Origin: CAZUGA01 sp964619885
Lineage (GTDB): Bacteria > Pseudomonadota > Gammaproteobacteria > Methylococcales > UBA1147
Reading direction: 5' to 3'
NCBI GenBank assembly: GCA_964619885.1
Contig: CAZUGA010000005.1
Coordinates: forward strand, 77,490-141,489
DNA length: 64,000 bases
Shown: piece after piece, positions 9,251 to 18,174 of the stretch
Layout of the letters: every line of letters begins with the position of its first letter
Position numbering within the stretch: position 1 is the first letter of the stretch
The notes under the pieces: model-generated
Databases searched by the model: none
The model's input: only the letters and a program-made list of their open reading frames with translations
Told to the model about the DNA's origin: nothing
Made by a program: the position numbers and the translations under genes

Positions 9251-9451
9251 CTAGTGCGGTTGCGACGTATTCACGCTTGAGTCAGTTGCCATCTTGAGTA
9301 ATGCATCCAATTTATCTTTCAATCGATCGCAATTTAGCTCAATCCCATCAATTTGCTTTTGCATCGCAACAACTACATCGTTCAGTGCTTGCAAATGTTC
9401 TTCCTGAAAAGCCAATCTTGTTTCCAACTCTATAATTCGTTCTTCATCCAT
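9251..9451 (-). CDS. slyX: SlyX family protein
   Basis: A small coiled-coil protein of 66 aa. The family hallmark is visible: IIELETRLAFQEEHLQALND followed by a Lys/Leu heptad pattern. SlyX is widespread in gammaproteobacteria and its molecular role is not established. The gene is convergent with the preceding secreted-protein gene, separated by only 29 bp with no clear terminator. Confidence 0.9.
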   Translation of the reverse strand: MDEERIIELETRLAFQEEHLQALNDVVVAMQKQIDGIELNCDRLKDKLDALLKMATDSSVNTSQPH

Positions 9452-9669
9452 TAAATACCTCCAAGTAGGCGCTTATTCTAGCCACCCTAGCCAGCTTGTA
9501 ACAGTCGAGAAGTTTTGCGCCTGCTCGATCAACATACTCCTCCCCTAGAATCCGTCGAATATCAACTTCTGGCAAGAGCATCCAGCAACGTTATACAATC
9601 ATCACTGTTTTGTTTTGATACGCAAATACGTTTTAAAAAAGCCATATCCACGGACCTTAAAGGAATTTG

Positions 9670-10254
9670 ATGACCGAAGATAAATACGCTCGCACCATGG
9701 CATTGATTGACCAGGCAAATAAACAGGATCCAAATTTAGAAACCCGGGAGGGTGAACGCGTTGCCAAAGAATGGTTGTACAGTGAACGTATGACGGTTTG
9801 GCTAGATCGATTGGAGCCAGATGCCCCGGATATATTGCGCATCGCTGCTAGAGCCCAGCACATCTGCCGCTGGATGATTCCACGCGATTCCTATCCGAGA
9901 ACCCGTGCGGGATATTTGCAGTGGCGCACCCAGCTCTATTCTTTCCACGCCGAAAAAACCGCGGAGATAATGCAACAAACCGGTTATGACGAAATCCAAA
10001 TCGAGCAGGTCAAAAAAATAATTCGAAAACGCGGTTTGAAGAAAGAAGCCTTTGCGCAAACTATCGAAGATGTCGCATGTTTAGTTTTTTTAGAAAGTTA
10101 TTTTGCCGATTTCGCAAACGAATACGACGAAGAAAAAATAATTTCCATCGTACAAAAAACCTGGAAAAAAATGTCAACGAGAGCACAACAAGCAGCACTT
10201 GAAATGGAATTACCGAACGCTGTCTCAGCTTTGGTCCAAAAAGCCCTGACCTGA
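9670..10254 (+). CDS. DUF4202 family protein
   Basis: Soluble alpha-helical protein of 194 aa. Recognisable family blocks are EWLYSERMTVWLDRLEPDAP (about 35), HICRWMIPRDSYPRTRAGY (about 63), LYSFHAEKTAEIMQ and IEDVACLVFLESYFADFA. The conserved His, Arg, Asp and Glu residues suggest a metal- or nucleotide-binding enzyme, but no activity is established. I chose ATG at 9670, which follows an AAAGGAA ribosome site; a TTG directly in front is possible. It lies 115 bp before glpK, and I see no functional link to it. Confidence 0.88.
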   Translation: MTEDKYARTMALIDQANKQDPNLETREGERVAKEWLYSERMTVWLDRLEPDAPDILRIAARAQHICRWMIPRDSYPRTRAGYLQWRTQLYSFHAEKTAEIMQQTGYDEIQIEQVKKIIRKRGLKKEAFAQTIEDVACLVFLESYFADFANEYDEEKIISIVQKTWKKMSTRAQQAALEMELPNAVSALVQKALT

Positions 10255-10369
10255 TTTGTATGCTTAAAATGTTGTTCAATCAGTTTAATTTTCAATCTTC
10301 CGGTAGCCTGGCAGAAATTGCGGTTTGTAGATACTCTGTTCAGATCCCGGACATCAGAGAGATGCTGAC

Positions 10370-11860
10370 ATGAAGACGATCCTCGCTCTGGACCAAGGGA
10401 CCACCAGTTCCCGCGCCATCGTATTCGATGAACTAGGGGCAATAGTAAAAATTGCCCAGCAGGAATTTCAACAGTTTTTCCCGCACCCCGGATGGGTCGA
10501 GCACGACCCGGAAGAAATTTGGACCTCGCAATACAATGTGTGCAAAAAGGTCATTGCCGACCCGACTGTCTCAGTTGAATCACTTGCCGCGCTCGGCATC
10601 ACCAACCAACGCGAAACCACGATTGTATGGGAACGCGCAAACAGTAATCCTATATACAACGCAATCGTATGGCAGGATCGCCGAACCAGTGATTATTGTG
10701 AGCTACTCAAAAGCGAGGGTCACAATGCTACGATTCGAGAAAAAACTGGATTGCTGCTGGATGCGTATTTTTCTGCGAGTAAAATTCACTGGATACTGGA
10801 AAATGTTAGCGGAGCCAGAAGCAAAGCAGAAGCGGGTGAGTTAGCGTTCGGTACAGTTGATTCATGGCTGGTTTACAAACTAACCAAAGGCCGATTACAT
10901 ATCACAGATGCGAGCAACGCATCGCGCACTATGTTATTCAATATACACGACGGAATTTGGGATCCGTCGCTACTACAATTATTCGACATTCCAGCCTCGA
11001 TATTACCCCGGGTTAAGCCATCCAGTGAAGTCTATGGCGAGTCTACAGATGACGTCCTGGGCAAAGCTATCCCAATAGCCGGTATCGCGGGCGACCAACA
11101 AGCAGCTCTATTCGGACAACAATGCACACAGGCCGGATCGGTAAAAACCACTTATGGCACAGGCTGCTTTATGTTGTTAAATACCGGTACGCAACCTGCG
11201 CAATCCTTGAACAAGCTACTGTGTACCGTCGCTTGGCAAATAGGGTCTCAACTCACCTATGCGCTGGAAGGCAGTGTGTATACGGGCGGTGCGGTCATTC
11301 AATGGTTACGCGATGGTTTGGGCATCATCCATTCGGCACAACAAAGCGAAACCCTCGCCGCATCGGTAACAGACAGTGATGGGGTGATTTTGGTGCCCGC
11401 TTTTACTGGATTGGGCGCGCCCCATTGGGACCCCTATGCTCGAGGTACGATAATGGGACTATCCCGAGGATCAAACAAAGCTCATATTACCCGCGCCGCG
11501 TTAGACTCAATCGCATTCCAAGTCGCCGATCTGTTGGATAACATGGAGGCCGAATCCAACATTTCGATTGGCGAAATGCGCGTCGATGGCGGTGCGTGTG
11601 CAAACAATTTGCTTATGCAAATCCAAGCGAATGTCATTGGCAGACCTACATTGCGCCCTGTGGTTGTTGAAACTACTGCCCTAGGCGCGGCGTACTTGGC
11701 CGGTTTGGCAGTCGGTGTGTGGCCAAATATTAACGCACTGGCGGACAATCAACGTATACAACGAAAATTTATACCCGATCTCGATACCAGCCAGATCCAA
11801 GTGCAGCGCACTTTGTGGGATCGTGCAGTGATACGTTCACACCGTTGGCTGGATGAATAG
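10370..11860 (+). CDS. glpK: Glycerol kinase
   Basis: Phosphorylates glycerol with ATP to sn-glycerol 3-phosphate. FGGY kinase: ILALDQGTTSSRAIVF at residue 4 (phosphate loop), GWVEHDPEEIW (about 41), ITNQRETTIVW (about 77), and the C-terminal domain with GLGAPHWDPYARGTIMGLSR at about 346. At 496 aa it is full length. glpD follows after 35 bp, so the two form a catabolic operon that makes dihydroxyacetone phosphate. No glpF or glpR lies next to them. Confidence 0.98.
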   Translation: MKTILALDQGTTSSRAIVFDELGAIVKIAQQEFQQFFPHPGWVEHDPEEIWTSQYNVCKKVIADPTVSVESLAALGITNQRETTIVWERANSNPIYNAIVWQDRRTSDYCELLKSEGHNATIREKTGLLLDAYFSASKIHWILENVSGARSKAEAGELAFGTVDSWLVYKLTKGRLHITDASNASRTMLFNIHDGIWDPSLLQLFDIPASILPRVKPSSEVYGESTDDVLGKAIPIAGIAGDQQAALFGQQCTQAGSVKTTYGTGCFMLLNTGTQPAQSLNKLLCTVAWQIGSQLTYALEGSVYTGGAVIQWLRDGLGIIHSAQQSETLAASVTDSDGVILVPAFTGLGAPHWDPYARGTIMGLSRGSNKAHITRAALDSIAFQVADLLDNMEAESNISIGEMRVDGGACANNLLMQIQANVIGRPTLRPVVVETTALGAAYLAGLAVGVWPNINALADNQRIQRKFIPDLDTSQIQVQRTLWDRAVIRSHRWLDE

Positions 11861-11895
11861 ATTCAAAACATCGGTTTTATTAGACGGAGGCAATT

Positions 11896-13455
11896 ATGGA
11901 TCGCGATGTAATGATCAATCGGCTGTCGACGCAATCGGACGACTGGGACCTGATTATTATAGGTGGCGGCGCCACCGGGCTCGGTTGTGCAGTTGATGCG
12001 GCATCGCGTGGGCACAAAATCCTGCTATTGGAACGCGGAGATTTCGCCAAAGGAACTTCGAGCCGATCGACCAAATTGGTACACGGCGGAGTTCGCTACC
12101 TACAACAGGGTAATTTCTCATTGGTAATGGAAGCCCTGAAGGAACGCGGCACGTTACGCCAAAATGCCCCCCACCTGGTCTCGGAACTACCGTTGGTCGT
12201 ACCAAATTATGATTGGTGGGAAGCACCCTGGACCGGTATAGGGCTGAAAATCTATGATTTAATGGCAGGCAAACATGGCTTCGGCAAATCTCAAATTCTA
12301 TCCCTGGAAGAAACGGTAAACAAAATTCCGACCATTGAGCAAAACGGGCTGCACGGTGGAATCGTATATCACGATGGCCAATTCGACGACGCCCGTCTCG
12401 CCATCAACTTGGCGCGAACCGCAGTCAATCAAGGTGCTACGTTGATCAATTACGTGGAAGTATCTGCGCTGCACAAATCGCGGGACATCATCGATGGTGT
12501 AACGGTAACCGATCTGGAATCAGGCCAAAGCCACGAACTTCGTTGTAAAGCAGTAATTAACGCGACCGGAGCGTTCAGCGATGCGGTCCGCCGCATGGAC
12601 GATCCAAACAGCGAAAATATAATCACTCCAAGCCAGGGCGTTCACTTGATGCTACCCGGTAGTTTTCTACCGGGGAAAACCGCGATCCTGGTGCCTAATA
12701 CTCGAGATGGACGGGTCATCTTTCTGATTCCCTGGCATGACTGTGTGATGGTTGGGACCACCGATACCCCGATTGACGAGATAGCGGTTGAACCGCGCGC
12801 TCAATCACAGGAAATCGACTTTTTGTTGGAATACGCCGCCCAATATTTGGATCATGACCCTACCCGGGAAGACGTTTTGAGCGTATTCGCCGGGATTCGT
12901 CCCCTGGTGGGAAGCAGCGAAGACGAAAATACAGCGAATTTATCACGCGATCATTCGATCATGATTTCGCATTCCGGCTTGATGACAGTTGCCGGCGGAA
13001 AATGGACCACCTACCGGAAAATGGCCGAAGACTCAATAGACCAAGCCCAGATCCTTGCCGAACTCGACTTTAAACCCTGCGTCACAGAAAAATTGCAAAT
13101 TCATGGTTACCATCATCACGCGGGAGAATTTGGTGATTTAGCTTGGTACGGTGCGGACGCGAATAATATTCAAACGATTATGACTGAAAACCCGGCAAAC
13201 CGTGAGATTATCCATCCTGCCCTCCCAACCGTGAATGCTGAGGTAATTTGGGCTGCTCGCAAAGAAATGGCCCGTACAGTCGAAGATTTCCTAGCTCGCC
13301 GTACTCGGTCTTTGCTTCTCAATGCACGCGCCAGTATTGAAATGGCGCCCCAGGTTGCGGAGCTTATTGCGACCGAATTGGGTCATGATAGTGCGTGGCA
13401 AGAATCCCAGCTCAACGCATACAAAGATCTGGCGGAAGGATATATCTTGAACTAA
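11896..13455 (+). CDS. glpD: Aerobic glycerol-3-phosphate dehydrogenase
   Basis: FAD-dependent membrane-associated enzyme that oxidises glycerol 3-phosphate to dihydroxyacetone phosphate and passes electrons to quinone. The N-terminal dinucleotide fold reads IIGGGATGLGCAVDAASRGH (about 21-40). GTSSRSTKLVHGGVRYL (about 53) is the classic second FAD motif, and FAGIRPLVG and MTVAGGKWTTYRKMAED are typical of GlpD. A DGR/IFLIPWHD core sits near 270. The 519 aa length is normal. An AGACGGAGG ribosome site precedes the ATG. It is the second gene of the glpKD operon. Confidence 0.97.
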   Translation: MDRDVMINRLSTQSDDWDLIIIGGGATGLGCAVDAASRGHKILLLERGDFAKGTSSRSTKLVHGGVRYLQQGNFSLVMEALKERGTLRQNAPHLVSELPLVVPNYDWWEAPWTGIGLKIYDLMAGKHGFGKSQILSLEETVNKIPTIEQNGLHGGIVYHDGQFDDARLAINLARTAVNQGATLINYVEVSALHKSRDIIDGVTVTDLESGQSHELRCKAVINATGAFSDAVRRMDDPNSENIITPSQGVHLMLPGSFLPGKTAILVPNTRDGRVIFLIPWHDCVMVGTTDTPIDEIAVEPRAQSQEIDFLLEYAAQYLDHDPTREDVLSVFAGIRPLVGSSEDENTANLSRDHSIMISHSGLMTVAGGKWTTYRKMAEDSIDQAQILAELDFKPCVTEKLQIHGYHHHAGEFGDLAWYGADANNIQTIMTENPANREIIHPALPTVNAEVIWAARKEMARTVEDFLARRTRSLLLNARASIEMAPQVAELIATELGHDSAWQESQLNAYKDLAEGYILN

Positions 13456-13588
13456 TAACTAGCATACCAAGATAGCAATCCCCAGCCGCTATTATTCGAA
13501 GAATTAAATCAATTTTAGCCACGCAGTGATTCTCAAATATCTTGGATAACTTCAAGACGCCCTCCGTAATCAGGTCCTTACCAAGCGC

Positions 13589-15721
13589 ATGAATAAAGAA
13601 TCGAAGACCAACGAAGACTTGCTTACCAGATTAATCACCGGATATCCCGCATCGGACAGCGAATTGATCGCAAAAGCACTGTCGCTTCCGATAGAAAATA
13701 TCGAAGCCAAACCAGTTAGGCCCAAGGGTGTTGAAGTCGCACTGATACTCCGTGATTTGGGCGTAGACGCGTCCACAATAATCGCCGCACTATTGAGCGA
13801 TCCCCGACTGCGCGACGAACTGTGTGAAACCGATATACACACGAACTACGGTGAATCCGTTGCCAAACTGGTCAAGAACGTTAACTGGCTCAACACCTTT
13901 AATATCTATTCACCTCAAATAATCTCCAAACCCGAACAGGCGGAAATGCTCCGCCGTATGTTGTTGGCGATGGTAGACGACGTCCGCGCGGTATTGATCA
14001 AGCTAGCGTATCGCGTACAACGCCTTAAAATTTTACCTCAGGAAGATTACGAAGTTCGGCTTTATATATCGCGGGAAACATTGGATGTTTACGCACCCTT
14101 AGCGAACCGACTGGGCATCGGCCAATTAAAGTGGGAACTGGAAGATTTAGCACTCCGTTATTTGGAACCCCAGCTATACAAGAAAATATCCAAATCGCTG
14201 ACCGAGAGTCGGGCGGATCGGGAGGCCTATTTGAGCGATTTTATCGCGCAACTAACAGCCGAATTCGAGCAAAACGGTTTAAAAGCCAAAATCTACGGGC
14301 GACCCAAACACATTTACAGTATCTGGAAAAAAATGCAGCGCAAAAAAGTTGATTTTGTTGACGTCTACGATCTACGCGCCGTCCGGGTTATCGTTAATAA
14401 GTTATCAAATTGCTATACCGCGCTGGGGATTGTGCACGGACGCTGGCCCTACGTTCCCCAAGAATTTGACGATTATATCGCCAACCCAAAACCCAACGGT
14501 TATCAATCTTTGCATACGGTGATCGTCGGCCCGGACTCAGCAATGGTGGAAATCCAAATCCGCAGCGAAAACATGCACGACTTCGCAGAGCTCGGGGTTG
14601 CTGCGCACTGGCGTTATAAAGAAGGAAGCAAGCAAGACGCCGCAACAGAGAAAACCATTTCGTCGATTCGTCGTTTGCTGGAAAACAAAGATGACGATAA
14701 CAGCTTGTTGGATGATTTTCGAACAGAACTCTACAACGATAGAATCTTTGTGCTAACCCCAAAGGGAGAATTAAAAGATATGGTAAAAGGCTCCACGCCA
14801 CTAGATTTTGCCTATGCGGTTCACAGTGAAGTCGGACACCGTTGCAGAGGCGCCAAAATCGATGGCCACATTGTACCGTTGACATACAAGTTACAATCTG
14901 GCGAACAAGTGGAAATTTTGACGGCGAAAGAAGGCAGACCCAGCCGAAACTGGATGGAACCACAACTCGGATATCTGAACACGCCGCACGCTAGAAGCAA
15001 AGTTCGCCATTGGTTTCGCGAACAAGACCATGAACAAAATATTCGCGATGGCAAAGCAATCCTAGAAAAAGAACGGCAGCGCTTGGGAATCAAAGAATAC
15101 AGCATGGAACACCTGCTGGAACATTTCCATGCATCTAATAACGAAGAAATATTAATCCAAATTGGCCGCGGGGATATTACATTAACCCAGGTTGCCGAAG
15201 CCATGAATCCACGCGAGAAACAGGATAATTTCCTAAGCATACAAACCGGCAAAAAACCCGAAACACCTGTGCCGTCCCACGACATTACCGTTCAAGGGAT
15301 TGGCAACCTGATGACAAATTTTGCAAAATGTTGCAAGGCCCTTCCAGGCGACCCGATAATTGGATATATCACTGTTGGAAAGGGCATTACCATTCACCGA
15401 CAGGACTGTCATAATGTAATTCTATTGCCAACCGATCGACAAGATCGGTTGATTGACGTTTCCTGGGGACATACGCCGCGAGCTTATCCGGTAGACATTT
15501 TCATCAGGGCCTTCGACCGGCACGACCTGTTGCGGGACATAACGGAAATACTGTCCAACCAACATGTAAATATCCAAGAAGCCAGCACCCACAGCGATAT
15601 ACAAGACCAAACTGTAAACCTTCGCATGACGTTGGAAATAAAGAACACCGCACAACTCAGCCATATCATCGGTAAAATTGGGCAATTACACAATATACTC
15701 GAGATAAGCCGGCAAAACTAA
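13589..15721 (+). CDS. relA: (p)ppGpp synthetase RelA
   Basis: Ribosome-associated stringent-response enzyme. The N-terminal pseudo-hydrolase domain lacks the HD pair (ALLSDPRLRDE where active enzymes have a His-Asp), as in RelA proteins that cannot degrade ppGpp. The synthetase domain is intact: YGRPKHIYSIWKKM (about 231), VYDLRAVRVI and the EFDD-type loop followed by YIANPKPNGYQSLHT (about 292), the acidic variant typical of RelA and not SpoT. TGS (about 390-450), helical, Cys-rich zinc-finger (FAKCCKALPGDPI) and ACT domains follow. 710 aa, slightly shorter than E. coli RelA. No obvious operon partner. Confidence 0.95.
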   Translation: MNKESKTNEDLLTRLITGYPASDSELIAKALSLPIENIEAKPVRPKGVEVALILRDLGVDASTIIAALLSDPRLRDELCETDIHTNYGESVAKLVKNVNWLNTFNIYSPQIISKPEQAEMLRRMLLAMVDDVRAVLIKLAYRVQRLKILPQEDYEVRLYISRETLDVYAPLANRLGIGQLKWELEDLALRYLEPQLYKKISKSLTESRADREAYLSDFIAQLTAEFEQNGLKAKIYGRPKHIYSIWKKMQRKKVDFVDVYDLRAVRVIVNKLSNCYTALGIVHGRWPYVPQEFDDYIANPKPNGYQSLHTVIVGPDSAMVEIQIRSENMHDFAELGVAAHWRYKEGSKQDAATEKTISSIRRLLENKDDDNSLLDDFRTELYNDRIFVLTPKGELKDMVKGSTPLDFAYAVHSEVGHRCRGAKIDGHIVPLTYKLQSGEQVEILTAKEGRPSRNWMEPQLGYLNTPHARSKVRHWFREQDHEQNIRDGKAILEKERQRLGIKEYSMEHLLEHFHASNNEEILIQIGRGDITLTQVAEAMNPREKQDNFLSIQTGKKPETPVPSHDITVQGIGNLMTNFAKCCKALPGDPIIGYITVGKGITIHRQDCHNVILLPTDRQDRLIDVSWGHTPRAYPVDIFIRAFDRHDLLRDITEILSNQHVNIQEASTHSDIQDQTVNLRMTLEIKNTAQLSHIIGKIGQLHNILEISRQN

Positions 15722-15854
15722 TCGGCTATTCGGTTGAAATATTCTTTTCGATCGGCTGTTGTGCAATGTCAAGCAAGATCAATATCGTTGATCAGAGGTT
15801 CAGAAAGTATATACAATGATATCCAGCAAACTGAGCAACTAAACGGACACGGCC

Positions 15855-16328
15855 ATGCATAAAAGTTTCAGCATTAGATTAATTATTTTGGCGCTTGCGA
15901 CAACATCAGTTTGGGCTGACCGAATTGGCCACGTCGATACGAAATTCAAATGGCTTGGCCCAGACGACAAAATTATTATTGAAGCATTCGATGACCCCGA
16001 AGTACCTGGTGCCACCTGTTATCTGAGCAGAGCCAAAACCGGTGGATTCACTGGCGCTGTTGGCGTGGCGGAAGATACCGCAGACGCGTCGATATCATGT
16101 CGCCAGACTGGGAAAATCGTATTGAACGAAGATATCAAGTCCGGTAAAAACGATGGACAACGGGTGTTCAAGAAACGAACCTCCTTGGTATTTAAAACCA
16201 TACAGGTCGTTCGGTTTTACGATAAAACCCGGCACGCCCTAGTTTATTTAGTATACAGCGATAGGGTCGTAGACGGATCCCCTGAAAATAGCGTGGCCGC
16301 TGTACCAATAATGCCCTGGGGACAATAA
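15855..16328 (+). CDS. creA: CreA family secreted protein
   Basis: 157 aa with a short signal peptide (about residues 1-21, cleavage after VWA). The family core is clear: DRIGHVDTKFKWLGPDDKII, then FDDPEVPGATCYLSRAKTGG and a second Cys in ISCRQTGK, which could pair with the first. The C-terminal block VYLVYSDRVVDGSPENSVAA is characteristic. CreA is a conserved periplasmic protein of unknown function. It is convergent with the permease gene downstream. Confidence 0.93.
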   Translation: MHKSFSIRLIILALATTSVWADRIGHVDTKFKWLGPDDKIIIEAFDDPEVPGATCYLSRAKTGGFTGAVGVAEDTADASISCRQTGKIVLNEDIKSGKNDGQRVFKKRTSLVFKTIQVVRFYDKTRHALVYLVYSDRVVDGSPENSVAAVPIMPWGQ

Positions 16329-16377
16329 CCCATTACAAGAGTTTGCTCATACTTTGTTAGCTATATCGAATCTTCAT

Positions 16378-17646
16378 TTAGAATTGCCGGCGCTTTTCAA
16401 ATTCTTTACCCAATACGATTGCAACAAAAATCCACGCACACCCTAATATCGCCCCTATCAGCGCGATGATCGCCAAACCGAAACCCGAAGCTTTCAAAAA
16501 ACTGAACATCCAGCTACTGCATAGATCACCCAATCGATATATAACGGTGTCGATAAAATTCTTGGCTTTATAGCGTTCTTCCGGGGAAACCACGGTAAAA
16601 AGCATATTGACGGTAGGAACCGCAATCGAAAAGGCCGTGGCTCGGCGCATAATCTGGACCAATAAGACAACGCCAAGTCCCGGCGAAAAACTCAGAAGCG
16701 ACATGCCGGCAAACATCAATAAAGGCAATATTCGAATAGCGTTACCGGCACCGAATTTTGTCACAATCCTACCGGTCAAGAAAATTTGAAGTACTACCGT
16801 GATAGTGTTGACAGTTAAATCGACCAGCGCGAACAACTGGGTTCGCTGTTCCGGTCTGTCGTATAAACCGGAAACGATATCAGCCTGCTGCAAATATAGA
16901 ATTGAGCCAGACATGGTCGCCAATATTGTGTAGATCGCGATCAAAAATAGAAATCGCGACTGAAAAACCAAACGTGCGCCAGCAACTACGGACCCACCAA
17001 TGGGCTTGGGTTGAATGACCGTTCGGCTAAGACTCAGCCTGGTATCCAGGACACTAAGCAAACGGCCAATGCTGAATATTGCACCGATCAATAGCAGTGC
17101 CGAAAGCAAAAGCAACGTATTAACACCAATGTTATTAACCAAAGCCGCGGTCAATATTGGACCGGTAATAGCACCAGCGCTGCCACCCGCCGCGATGATG
17201 CCGAACAAACGTTGGGCTTGCTCGGTATCGAAGATATCGGACATGAAACTCCAAAACACCGAAACCACAAAAAGATTAAAAACACTTACCCAAACAAAAA
17301 ATACTCGTTTTGCCAATTGGGCGTAACCGACAAACTCAAAAACAGCGTAGAATGCCAAAACGTTGCAAACAAAAAACAAATACACCCATGGCACAAATTT
17401 GCGTCGCGGGAAACGACTGCTTATCCATCCATATATCGGTACCAGCAGCAACATCACCACAAAAACTGCACTAAAAAGCCAATGTAACTGGTCCACACCA
17501 CTGGCAACGCCCATTTCTTCCCGTAGCGGTCGCAAAATGTAATAACTCGCCAATACGCAAAAAAAATACAAAAATGACCAGATAACTTGGGTCATTTCAT
17601 TTTTTTCAACACGTAACAGGGCCGCTATCTTTTGATTAATTGTCAT
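16378..17646 (-). CDS. MFS permease related to ADP/ATP (nucleotide) carriers
   Basis: A 422-aa membrane protein with about 11-12 hydrophobic segments. The opening YYILRPLREEMGV (about 36-48) and WSFMSDIFDTEQAQRLFGII with the following GGSAGAITGPILT resemble the NTT/Npt-like branch found in many free-living proteobacteria. Those relatives are usually annotated only as MFS transporters. True nucleotide exchange is known for intracellular bacteria and plastids; whether this protein carries nucleotides is unknown. It is monocistronic, convergent with creA and divergent from dxs. Confidence 0.75.
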   Translation of the reverse strand: MTINQKIAALLRVEKNEMTQVIWSFLYFFCVLASYYILRPLREEMGVASGVDQLHWLFSAVFVVMLLLVPIYGWISSRFPRRKFVPWVYLFFVCNVLAFYAVFEFVGYAQLAKRVFFVWVSVFNLFVVSVFWSFMSDIFDTEQAQRLFGIIAAGGSAGAITGPILTAALVNNIGVNTLLLLSALLLIGAIFSIGRLLSVLDTRLSLSRTVIQPKPIGGSVVAGARLVFQSRFLFLIAIYTILATMSGSILYLQQADIVSGLYDRPEQRTQLFALVDLTVNTITVVLQIFLTGRIVTKFGAGNAIRILPLLMFAGMSLLSFSPGLGVVLLVQIMRRATAFSIAVPTVNMLFTVVSPEERYKAKNFIDTVIYRLGDLCSSWMFSFLKASGFGLAIIALIGAILGCAWIFVAIVLGKEFEKRRQF

Positions 17647-18174
17647 TTTTAATCAATTCAAAACATTTACCACAATGCTGGAATTCGGTGAATATTTCTC
17701 CGCTACATTCAGTTGACTGCCAGCTTTAAATAAAACCATCTCCGTTGTTAAGTGACATAACCGCCTCCATTTCAAATAAATAAAGTTATGAATTAGAACG
17801 GTTTATATCGCCCGACGAGCGCAATCACCTTAGCACGAATAATTCATACGGATTAAATTAATAATTGAAGACCGGCTAAGTCATACCAGATTCAAAACGG
17901 AAGAAAAATATTTCACAAAACAGGATTCGAAGCTTTCAACCCAAAGTGAAATTGGAGCCAAATCGATAGCCATCGGTGAAAGTTCAGCAAAGCGTTACGC
18001 GAAAACCAACTTTTAAACTGAAACTCGGATGATTACAAAGTCCGAGAGATTTGCAAAAATGCGACGAAATTTCATACACAAATACTGGGAAATGAATTAA
18101 TATAAGGCCTTTAGTGATCGAAAGACCCTATATTTTGTTGTTTTAGTACAACACCAACCAACCGATACGAAAAC
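17647..18174. other. Divergent intergenic region between the permease and dxs
   Basis: 528 bp, AT-rich, holding the promoters of two divergent genes. A 6-bp inverted repeat (CTCGGA/TCCGAG, 11-base loop) occurs at 18024-18046. It lacks a T-run, so it is not a standard terminator. I found no conserved TPP, cobalamin or cyclic-di-GMP riboswitch core and no convincing open frame. Confidence 0.4.

Noticed and set aside
14394..14963. Long minus-strand open frame (189 codons) inside relA
   Set aside because: It is antisense to the strongly conserved synthetase domain, and its protein is low in family-like motifs; a codon-bias shadow.
17900..18174. Riboswitch upstream of dxs
   Set aside because: No TPP (CTGAGA), cobalamin or cyclic-di-GMP core was found; only a weak 6-bp repeat.
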